From an uncultured Chromatiaceae bacterium (GTDB lineage Bacteria; Pseudomonadota; Gammaproteobacteria; Enterobacterales; Alteromonadaceae): DNA of 5,232 bases. Below the pieces are notes generated by a model. It was given only the letters and a program-made list of their open reading frames with translations. It did not search any database and was not told where the DNA came from. Both the position numbers and the translations under genes were made by a program. How positions within the stretch are numbered: position 1 is the first letter of the stretch; each line of letters opens with the position of its first letter. Below are positions 1-5,232 of this stretch, piece by piece. The DNA lies in assembly GCA_946482615.1 (NCBI GenBank), contig CAMLSF010000220.1, positions 1-5,232 on the forward strand, in the 5' to 3' direction.

Positions 1-833
1 GCACCTTGTTGGGTCCAGTGTCCTGAGTTATGCACCCGTGGCGCTATCTCATTCACCAGCAGTTGGTCACCCACCTGAAAAAACTCCAGCGCCAAGACAC
101 CCACATAATCCAAAGCACTGGCTACAGCTTCAAACATCTGTTTGGCTTGTTGCTGTAATTCCTGCTGACCCGGCAAGGCCAAAGACACAGCCAGCACACC
201 TGCGACATGATGATTTTCCGTCAGAGGGTAAACCACCATATCGCCAGCCTGATTACGGGCACCGACTAAACTGACTTCACGGTCAAAACGGACAAACTGC
301 TCAGCCACTATAGCTTGAGGCAAAGTATGATCAGCACCCGCCATAAACTGCTGAATATCAGCCCACACCGCTTGCGCATCAGCCTGAGTTTTTAAGCGCC
401 ATTGGCCTTTGCCGTCATAACCGGCCAAAGCGCTTTTCAGCACCAACGGCAAACCCAACTGTTCAATCGCCTGATAAAAATCCTGTTCAGTCACAACTAT
501 TTTGTAAGCGGCGTTGGCCACACCGGCTTTATCCAGCAGTTGTTTTTCCTGACGGCGATCGCCACCTGCTTTGATCGCAGTGCTGTTGGGTAAAAACTTA
601 CCGCTGTGCTGACACAGTTCCTGCACCGGATAAGGGATATGTTCAAACTCAGAAGTGATCACATCGGCGTTAGCAATAGCTTGTGCCAGACCTGTGCCCA
701 ATTGTTGCTGCGTGACAGGGTCAACAATAGTGTCGCTGTTCACATCATAAGCAGAGACTTTTAAATTCAGTGGCGTACCTGCCAGACTCATCATACGAGC
801 CAGCTGACCAGCACCTAAAACCAGAACCTTCAT
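1..833 (-). CDS. purK: PurK, N5-carboxyaminoimidazole ribonucleotide synthase (partial, C-terminus off the left edge)
   Basis: PurK uses ATP and bicarbonate to carboxylate aminoimidazole ribonucleotide to N5-CAIR, the cytosolic de novo purine step before PurE. Reading the minus strand from ATG at 833 gives an open frame of about 277 residues to the window edge; E. coli PurK is about 355, so roughly the last fifth is missing. Visible motifs are an N-terminal nucleotide-fold loop GAGQLARM (residues 7-14), SEFEHIP (61-67), the ATP-grasp segment [12 protein letters not shown] (131-144, with K133), AEQFVxFDREVS (177-188), LALEFF (248-252) and the metal-binding signature [14 protein letters not shown] (261-274, with N261 and E262). 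The glycine usual before GYDG is alanine here (A137), a mild change. The start follows the purE stop by 3 nt, and a Shine-Dalgarno GAGGAA lies at 845-840 inside the purE tail, so the two are co-transcribed and probably translationally coupled. Identification is very secure. Confidence 0.97.
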   Translation of the reverse strand, partial: MKVLVLGAGQLARMMSLAGTPLNLKVSAYDVNSDTIVDPVTQQQLGTGLAQAIANADVITSEFEHIPYPVQELCQHSGKFLPNSTAIKAGGDRRQEKQLLDKAGVANAAYKIVVTEQDFYQAIEQLGLPLVLKSALAGYDGKGQWRLKTQADAQAVWADIQQFMAGADHTLPQAIVAEQFVRFDREVSLVGARNQAGDMVVYPLTENHHVAGVLAVSLALPGQQELQQQAKQMFEAVASALDYVGVLALEFFQVGDQLLVNEIAPRVHNSGHWTQQG

Positions 834-836
834 CAC

Positions 837-1322
837 TTATTCCTCGGCTGGATTCGGGTGAGCCAATACAGAGTCGGTTTGTTCTTTACGGAAGGCATCA
901 ATTTTGCGCATCAGCTCTGAATCAGAGGTCGCCAGAATTTGTGCGGCCAGTAAGCCTGCATTGGCTGCACCTGCATCACCAATAGCCAGGGTACCCACAG
1001 CTACACCTTTTGGCATCTGCACTATGGATAATAAAGAATCCAGGCCTTTTAAAGCTTTCGACTGCACTGGCACACCTAAGACCGGCAAGCTGGTAAAAGC
1101 CGCCGCCATACCAGGTAAATGCGCCGCACCACCTGCACCTGCAATAATGACTTTTAAACCACGGCTTGCTGCATTAGTCGCGTAGTCGGCCAACAGTTGA
1201 GGAGTTCTGTGAGCTGAAACAACGGTAGTTTCATAGGCAATTTGAAAACGATCTAACATATCGGCCGCGTTTTTCATTGTGGGCCAATCAGATTTAGACC
1301 CCATGATAATACCTACTTTCAT
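837..1322 (-). CDS. purE: PurE, N5-carboxyaminoimidazole ribonucleotide mutase
   Basis: PurE moves the carboxyl group of N5-CAIR to C4, giving CAIR for purine synthesis; it acts directly after PurK. The 161-residue protein matches class I bacterial PurE (E. coli 169 aa). It shows GSKSDWP (residues 8-14, phosphate and substrate binding), VVSAHRTP (34-41, with catalytic-region H38 and R39), [12 protein letters not shown] (61-72), [25 protein letters not shown] (81-106) and [20 protein letters not shown] (111-130). The open frame extends upstream to an ATG at 1481, but the family N-terminus ([12 protein letters not shown]) begins at 1322. A good Shine-Dalgarno AAGGAAA sits at 1334-1328, 5 nt before that ATG, so I chose the inner start. 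It is first in the purE-purK operon and divergent from tsaC. A TATAAT box about 45 bp upstream gives a short 5' leader. Confidence 0.97.
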   Translation of the reverse strand: MKVGIIMGSKSDWPTMKNAADMLDRFQIAYETTVVSAHRTPQLLADYATNAASRGLKVIIAGAGGAAHLPGMAAAFTSLPVLGVPVQSKALKGLDSLLSIVQMPKGVAVGTLAIGDAGAANAGLLAAQILATSDSELMRKIDAFRKEQTDSVLAHPNPAEE

Positions 1323-1367
1323 CGTTGTTTCCTTAAAGCTGCAAAGAACTGGCATAATAAGGCCGCT

Positions 1368-1396
1368 ATTATATACGCAAAGTAATTGAAGCTGTA
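1368..1396 (-). promoter_or_regulatory. Probable purEK promoter, with PurR-like half-site
   Basis: On the minus strand a perfect TATAAT (1373-1368) lies about 45 bp before the purE start. The position 17 bp further upstream (1396-1391) reads TACAGC, a poor -35, which suggests activator dependence or a weak promoter. The spacer carries ACGCAAA on the plus strand at 1375-1381, identical to the left half of the E. coli PurR consensus ACGCAAACGTTTTCGT; the right half is not conserved. E. coli purEK is PurR-repressed, so an operator here is plausible, but about 9 of 16 matches is weak. The -10 call is fair and the regulator assignment is only a suggestion. Confidence 0.45.
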
Positions 1397-1402
1397 GCTT
1401 CA
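1387..1402. repeat. 16-bp palindrome in the purE-tsaC intergenic region
   Basis: TGAAGCT-GT-AGCTTCA is a perfect inverted repeat with 7-bp arms and a 2-bp centre. It covers the -35 position of the likely purE promoter and lies between the divergent purE and tsaC starts, so it is well placed for a dimeric repressor or activator. I do not recognise it as the site of a known regulator. It is short enough to arise by chance. Confidence 0.4.
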
Positions 1403-1467
1403 GGGAATACTCTGGCCTTGACCAGCCCCATTTTTGACGAAAAACCTCAGATACAGGACTCAGAACA

Positions 1468-2052
1468 GTGACAGATCTCACATCTGCCGTGACCGCCCTG
1501 CGACAAGGTCAGGTGATTGCCTACCCAACCGAAGCTGTGTTTGGTGTCGGTTGCGACCCGGATAATACTTTGGCCATCGAAACTTTGTTGCAGGTCAAAC
1601 AAAGGCCAAAATCCAAGGGCTTAATCTTAATAGCAGCAGACTTTTCCCAATTGATTCCTTATATTGCTGCCGACAAGCTCAGTACCGAACAAACTCAGCT
1701 GATGCTGGATTCATGGCGCAACAGTGCAGGTGTCACAGATAAAGCTGCTGTCACCTGGGTGGTACCTGCTTCAACGCGTTGCAGTGATTGGCTGACAGGG
1801 CAGTTTGATAGCATTGCGATCCGGGTTTGTGATCACCCGATGGTGCAGCAGTTATGTCTGGCTTTTGGTAAACCTATTACCTCCACCAGCGCGAATTTAT
1901 CAGGCCTCGAACCTTGTCGCAGCACAGCCGAAGTTCAGCAGCAACTGGCGGATAAAGTCGCTGTAATAGTGGACGCGCCAACAGGTGGGCGTGCTGTGCC
2001 GTCAGAAATACGGGATATCAGTACAGGCCATATTTACCGGGCGGGCGCATAG
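1468..2052 (+). CDS. tsaC: TsaC (YrdC/RimN), threonylcarbamoyl-AMP synthase
   Basis: TsaC makes L-threonylcarbamoyladenylate from threonine, bicarbonate and ATP, the first step of N6-threonylcarbamoyladenosine (t6A) formation at A37 of ANN-decoding tRNAs; TsaB, TsaD and TsaE complete it. The 194-residue protein is a single-domain TsaC (E. coli 190 aa). It shows [17 protein letters not shown] (residues 16-32), the nucleotide-binding KQRP (44-47), KGLILIAA (50-57), [11 protein letters not shown] (114-124) and STSANLSG (139-146), ending in PSEIRD (178-183). The start is GTG, with AGGA at 1455-1458 and a 9-nt gap; no in-frame ATG fits the family N-terminus. Oddly, the family's WPGPxT motif is replaced: W83 is followed by 11 residues ([11 protein letters not shown]) before VTW, against three residues (PGP) in E. 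coli. It precedes hemF by 26 bp and is probably co-transcribed with it. Identity is secure; full activity is presumed. Confidence 0.95.
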   Translation: MTDLTSAVTALRQGQVIAYPTEAVFGVGCDPDNTLAIETLLQVKQRPKSKGLILIAADFSQLIPYIAADKLSTEQTQLMLDSWRNSAGVTDKAAVTWVVPASTRCSDWLTGQFDSIAIRVCDHPMVQQLCLAFGKPITSTSANLSGLEPCRSTAEVQQQLADKVAVIVDAPTGGRAVPSEIRDISTGHIYRAGA

Positions 2053-2066
2053 CCGCCTGCGAATGA

Positions 2067-2999
<933 letters not shown>

Positions 3000-3005
3000 A
3001 GAAAG

Positions 3006-3073
3006 GCGTCAGGGATTATCTGTTGATCATATGGCTGGCCAGCTGGCCCAGCGAATGACTTAAGCCCTGACGC
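3006..3073. repeat. 9-bp inverted repeat flanking the hemF/globin convergence
   Basis: GCGTCAGGG at 3006-3014, between the hemF and globin stop codons, is exactly matched by its reverse complement CCCTGACGC at 3065-3073 inside the globin 3' coding region. The loop is 50 nt and contains the self-complementary GGCCAGCTGGCC (3037-3048), which could fold inside it. No T-run follows on either strand, so this is not a typical intrinsic terminator. It may give a larger 3'-end RNA structure or be chance. Confidence 0.3.
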
Positions 3074-3456
3074 AATAACTTATCCTGGACCACTTCAGCC
3101 AAAGCTTTATCCATACAAAACATCCACTGATCGCGCATCTGCTGATCCACAGCAAAAGGCATATGGCGCATCCGTAAGCGTGGATGACCGTATTTTTCTT
3201 CAAACAAAGCCGGGCCGCCCAACCAGCCGGATAAAAACTCAAAAAACTTTTGCCTTATCACATCCAGAGGCAGAGGATGGATAGCATATAGTTCAGCGGC
3301 TTCCGGTGCTGTCGACATAATGTCGTAGAATCTGTTGGCCAGACGTCGTGTTGCGGCTTCGCCGCCAATCAACTCGTAAGGCGTAGTCGCCGGAGTCGGA
3401 TGTGGCTTGCTATTTGGCTGGCTTTTATTAAAAATCGCGTCAAACAACTTTTTCAT
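3016..3456 (-). CDS. Truncated haemoglobin, group II (TrHbO-like)
   Basis: This is a haem-binding 2-over-2 globin of the group II (O) class. Relatives bind O2 and NO and are linked to NO or peroxide detoxification or oxygen handling; the role here is unproven. From ATG at 3456 it has 146 residues. The globin core starts near YELIGGE (27-33) and continues with RFYDIM (42-47, Y44 at B10), LYAIHP (56-61, H60 at or near CD1), FEFLSGWLGGP (72-82), GHPRLRMRHMPF (90-101, proximal F8 histidine H98) and RDQWMFCM (108-115, W111 at G8, a group II hallmark). Residues 1-26 form a proline-rich extension with a basic-hydrophobic start. An earlier ATG at 3504 would lie inside aroE and lacks family support. 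The ribosome-binding site is weak (AGG at 3465-3463). A poor promoter match, TTGAGT (3508-3503) and AATACA (3485-3480), lies within the aroE 5' coding region. It converges on hemF and diverges from aroE. Confidence 0.93.
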   Translation of the reverse strand: MKKLFDAIFNKSQPNSKPHPTPATTPYELIGGEAATRRLANRFYDIMSTAPEAAELYAIHPLPLDVIRQKFFEFLSGWLGGPALFEEKYGHPRLRMRHMPFAVDQQMRDQWMFCMDKALAEVVQDKLLRQGLSHSLGQLASHMINR

Positions 3457-3465
3457 GGTGAACCT
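3457..3465. promoter_or_regulatory. 9-bp divergent start region shared by globin and aroE
   Basis: The bases GGTGAACCT are all that separates the globin ATG (minus strand) from the aroE GTG (plus strand). Read rightwards they give GGTGA, a Shine-Dalgarno-like element 4 nt before the aroE start; read leftwards they give AGG 6 nt before the globin start. Both genes therefore draw part of their ribosome-binding region from the same few bases, and promoters for each must lie inside the other coding region or farther away. Confidence 0.55.
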
Positions 3466-4281
3466 GTGGACCGTTACGCTGTATTTGGAAATCCTGTTGG
3501 GCACTCAAAATCGCCGCTGATCCATAGCTGGTTTGCCAAACAAACCGCACAAGCTTTGAGTTACGAGGCCATTTTAGCACCGGTCGACGCCTTTGCCGAC
3601 AGCTGGTTTAGCTTTGTCGCTGCTGGAGGCCGGGGTGGTAATGTCACAGTGCCTTTTAAAGAGCAGGCCTATCAGTTAGCAGAACAACTCAGTGAACGTG
3701 CTTTGCAGGCTGGTGCTGTTAACACTCTCTATATAGATAAAGCAGGTGTGCTTTGTGGGGATAACACTGATGGTTTAGGTTTGGTGGCTGATTTAACCCG
3801 GCTGGGAGCGCGGCTTAAGAATGCTTCGATTTTAATCTTAGGTGCCGGCGGAGCTTGTCGTGGTGTTGTCGGGCCTTTATTGGCTGCTGGTGTACAGCAT
3901 ATTCATATAGCCAACAGAACTGCAGCTAAAGCTGAAGCTATAGCTGAGCTGTTTGATAACAGAGTGACAGCATCAGGTTATGATCAAGTTCCTGCTGAAA
4001 AATGGAGCCTGGTGATCAACGCGACTTCCAGCGGGCTGGACCAGCAAAGACCGCCTCTGGCAGAACAACATTTGCAGCATTGCACTCTGGCCTACGATAT
4101 GTTGTATGGCAAAGAGCCGACGGCTTTTCTGATCTGGTGTCAGCAACAAGGTGTGCCGCTTTGTGCTGATGGCTTAGGTATGTTAGTCAGTCAGGCTGCT
4201 GAAAGTTTTGCGATATGGCGTGGGGTAAAACCTGATATCAGTCCGGTGTTGCAACAACTGACGGCTATGGTGAAAGCATGA
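3466..4281 (+). CDS. aroE: AroE, shikimate dehydrogenase (NADP+)
   Basis: AroE reduces 3-dehydroshikimate to shikimate with NADPH in the cytosolic route to chorismate and aromatic amino acids. Starting at GTG 3466 gives 271 residues (E. coli 272), with catalytic positions in E. coli numbering: HSKSP with S14 and S16 for substrate binding, NVTVPFK with catalytic K65, NTDG with catalytic D102, the Rossmann loop GAGGACRG (126-133), NRT (150-152) with K155 suited to the NADP 2'-phosphate, NATSSG (185-190), DMLY (211-214) and GMLVSQAA (238-245, Q243). The serine usual in GAGGASRG is cysteine. The frame is open back to ATG 3400, but that adds 22 residues antisense to the globin with no family match, whereas DRYAVFGNPVGHSKSP begins just after the GTG. 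No convincing promoter was seen upstream. The stop overlaps the next gene by ATGA. Identification is secure; the start is likely. Confidence 0.97.
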   Translation: MDRYAVFGNPVGHSKSPLIHSWFAKQTAQALSYEAILAPVDAFADSWFSFVAAGGRGGNVTVPFKEQAYQLAEQLSERALQAGAVNTLYIDKAGVLCGDNTDGLGLVADLTRLGARLKNASILILGAGGACRGVVGPLLAAGVQHIHIANRTAAKAEAIAELFDNRVTASGYDQVPAEKWSLVINATSSGLDQQRPPLAEQHLQHCTLAYDMLYGKEPTAFLIWCQQQGVPLCADGLGMLVSQAAESFAIWRGVKPDISPVLQQLTAMVKA

Positions 4282-4526
4282 ACCAGCAACTGATTTTTAA
4301 TCATGACTTCAGTTTTGATGAAAACACCGATTCAGTCAGCTGTAGTTGTTTAGCCGCAGGCATGCGGTTACAAGTCTATATAAAGAAGCCACAAGGCTGG
4401 GATCATCAAAGCTGGCTGGAGCAAATAAAAGAAGACTGCTTTTATTGGGAAGAACAAATCGAAGAAGCGGCCAAAGCAGACCGCTTTAATGCAGATGGCG
4501 TGTTGTATCTGGATGGCTCAGCTTAA
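4278..4526 (+). CDS. yrdB: DUF1488 family small protein (YrdB-like)
   Basis: This 82-residue protein has no known biochemical function. It resembles the DUF1488 family, including E. coli YrdB (about 85 aa), in length, the opening MNQ..F, a central FDEN...V.C..L..GM.L block (residues 13-31), a W..QSWLEQ.KED..YWEEQIEEA helix-like stretch (41-64) and an acidic, W/Y-containing tail. It is strongly acidic and lacks a signal peptide or membrane segment. Position supports the call: its ATG overlaps the aroE stop (ATGA), implying translational coupling, and aroE-yrdB-yrdA is also the order in E. coli. Its last 9 bp overlap the 3' end of the convergent gamma carbonic anhydrase gene. Family assignment is from pattern and synteny. 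Confidence 0.82.
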   Translation: MNQQLIFNHDFSFDENTDSVSCSCLAAGMRLQVYIKKPQGWDHQSWLEQIKEDCFYWEEQIEEAAKADRFNADGVLYLDGSA

Positions 4527-5057
4527 TGGCTCTGCCAGATACTCATCTTTTAATACCAGATAGTTGATAGCAGACTGCGTCAGAAAACTACGTTCCGCAT
4601 CGTTCAGTGGCCTGGCTTGTTTTACCGGGCTGCCGACATAGAGATAACCAGACTCTAATCTTTTGCCTGGTGGCACCAAGCTACCGGCACCAATAATGAC
4701 ATCGTCTTCTACTATCACATCGTCCATCACTATAGCGCCCATCCCCACCAGAATACGATTGCCTAACTGGCAACCGTGCAACATCACTTTATGCCCTACT
4801 GTAACATCGTCTCCTATAACAAGAGGAGAACCAGCCGGGTTCTTTGTGGTTGGGCGGGATACATGCAGTACAGAACCATCCTGCACATTGGTGCGCTGAC
4901 CAATACGGATAATGTTCACATCACCCCGTGCTGCGACTAAAGGCCAGATACTACTATGAAGGCCAATTTCAATATCGCCGACTAAAACAGACGATGGATG
5001 CACATAAACTCCGTCAGCCAGCTGTGGAGTTTTACCTTTATATGAAGTTAATGACAT
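4518..5057 (-). CDS. yrdA: Gamma-class carbonic anhydrase family protein (YrdA-like)
   Basis: This left-handed beta-helix hexapeptide-repeat protein belongs to the gamma carbonic anhydrase/YrdA family, trimers with a metal at subunit interfaces. Some members hydrate CO2; many YrdA-type proteins show little measured activity, so function is tentative. The 179 residues include repeated [LIV]G-type turns throughout about 20-130 (VLVGDIEIG, IRIGQRTNVQDGSVLH, LVIGDDVTVGHKVMLHGCQLGN, ILVGMGAIV, VIIGAGSLVPPGK). Family metal ligands are H65, H89 and H94; R45-G-D47 and Q59-D60 match other active-site positions. The C-terminal helix carries YLYVGSPVKQARPL (138-151). The frame is open to ATG 5138, but the chosen ATG at 5057 has a strong GAGGAA 6 nt upstream and begins at the family N-terminus. 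It is convergent with the yrdB-like gene (9-bp overlap) and divergent from the rRNA promoter to its right. Confidence 0.93.
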   Translation of the reverse strand: MSLTSYKGKTPQLADGVYVHPSSVLVGDIEIGLHSSIWPLVAARGDVNIIRIGQRTNVQDGSVLHVSRPTTKNPAGSPLVIGDDVTVGHKVMLHGCQLGNRILVGMGAIVMDDVIVEDDVIIGAGSLVPPGKRLESGYLYVGSPVKQARPLNDAERSFLTQSAINYLVLKDEYLAEPLS

Positions 5058-5144
5058 AAGAATTTCCTCTGCTGCTGCGGAAGTATGCGACAAATGTTGA
5101 AAAAAAGCACGGTTCGATTGAAATTCAGGCTGTCGCACTCAAAA

Positions 5145-5204
5145 GTATAAGTTTTCTTAAAAAGAGTATTGCACGCTGTCAAAAACTCCCTATAATGCGC
5201 GCCA
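5145..5204 (+). promoter_or_regulatory. rRNA-type P1 promoter with UP element
   Basis: TTGCAC (-35, 5169-5174), a 16-bp spacer ending ACTCCC, and TATAAT (-10, 5191-5196) closely follow the E. coli rrn P1 layout, including the ACTCCCTATAATGCGC core. The discriminator GCGCGCC (5197-5203) is GC-rich, as in stringently controlled stable-RNA promoters (ppGpp/DksA), and places the likely start at A5204. Immediately upstream, 5145-5166 matches the UP-element consensus for the RNA polymerase alpha C-terminal domain at 11 of 14 specified positions in exact register. yrdA next to an rRNA operon matches E. coli rrnD. A tRNA operon promoter is the main alternative. Confidence 0.88.
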
Positions 5205-5232
5205 TGCCGACGGGGTGGTGCGAAAGCAGCTC
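5204..5232 (+). ncRNA. Start of presumed rRNA operon leader (partial)
   Basis: The bases after the promoter (ATGCCGACGGGG..., then TGC-GAAA-GCA, a tiny GNRA-loop hairpin at 5219-5228) are consistent with the beginning of a 16S rRNA leader. No boxA antitermination site or mature 16S sequence falls inside the window, so the operon type is inferred from promoter architecture and synteny. Confidence 0.55.

Noticed and set aside
38..985. Plus-strand open frames at 38-274, 402-593 and 770-985
   Set aside because: They are antisense to purK and purE, which have strong family motifs on the minus strand; the translations look like composition artefacts.
904..1185. 93-residue plus-strand open frame
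   Set aside because: Wholly antisense to the conserved core of purE, with an Ala/Pro-rich composition typical of a shadow frame.
1431..1446. TTTTTGACGAAAAA before tsaC considered as a promoter element or terminator
   Set aside because: The TTGACG at 1434-1439 has no acceptable -10 at 16-18 bp, and the hairpin is only A/T pairs; no tsaC promoter could be assigned.
1323..1481. Extended purE start at 1481, adding 53 N-terminal residues
   Set aside because: The added residues do not resemble PurE, would overlap the tsaC start and the purE promoter, and the inner ATG at 1322 has a strong Shine-Dalgarno and the family N-terminus.
3037..3048. Palindrome GGCCAGCTGGCC considered as an operator or recombination site
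   Set aside because: It lies in the globin coding sequence (LGQLAS) and is explained by codons; only its position inside the larger inverted repeat was kept.
3400..3465. Extended aroE start at 3400, adding 22 hydrophobic residues that look like a signal or membrane segment
   Set aside because: It is the antisense of the globin 5' coding region, and AroE is cytosolic with its conserved N-terminus starting at 3466-3469.
3457..3504. Extended globin start at 3504
   Set aside because: The 16 extra residues are antisense to the conserved AroE N-terminus and match no globin feature; ATG 3456 is adequate.
4663..4899. 78-residue plus-strand frame
   Set aside because: Antisense to the hexapeptide repeats of the carbonic anhydrase gene; its Thr/Ile/Pro-rich repeats mirror that periodic coding sequence.
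5058..5138. Extended gamma carbonic anhydrase start at 5138
   Set aside because: The added 27 residues contain the ribosome-binding site (GAGGAA) for the inner ATG at 5057 and have no family similarity.

Overview
The window is a compact chromosomal housekeeping segment from a gammaproteobacterium. The order tsaC - hemF - aroE - yrdB-like (DUF1488) - yrdA-like gamma carbonic anhydrase - rRNA promoter resembles the E. coli tsaC-aroE-yrdB-yrdA-rrnD neighbourhood. hemF placed between tsaC and aroE, and a divergent purEK pair, point to an Alteromonadales/Chromatiales-type genome such as Rheinheimera, Alishewanella or a Shewanella relative. That placement is inferred from protein similarity and recalled gene order; no search was run.

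Left part (1-1322, minus strand): purE and purK form a two-gene operon for de novo purine synthesis. purK runs off the left edge. The 145-bp gap 1323-1467 separates purE from the divergent tsaC. It holds a perfect TATAAT -10 for purE, a 16-bp palindrome over the -35 position and a PurR-like half-site.

Middle part (1468-4526): tsaC (tRNA t6A synthesis) and hemF (oxygen-dependent haem synthesis) are co-directional. A group II truncated haemoglobin gene then lies on the opposite strand between hemF and aroE. It converges on hemF with a 15-17 bp gap, and its start codon is only 9 bp from the aroE start. aroE (shikimate pathway) overlaps the DUF1488 gene by ATGA. The globin is therefore an antisense gene inside what otherwise looks like a tsaC-hemF-aroE-yrdB transcription unit.

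Right part (4518-5232): a gamma-class carbonic anhydrase family gene on the minus strand overlaps the 3' end of the DUF1488 gene by 9 bp. Beyond its start is a strong rRNA-type P1 promoter (UP element, TTGCAC, 16-bp spacer, TATAAT, GC-rich discriminator) reading rightwards out of the window. The first about 29 nt of the presumed rRNA leader are included, but no mature rRNA.

No mobile element, CRISPR array, tRNA or integrase is visible, and codon use looks even across the genes. The points most worth a second look are the embedded globin with its shared start region and the altered W-P-G-P motif region of TsaC. No clearly undescribed system is evident.
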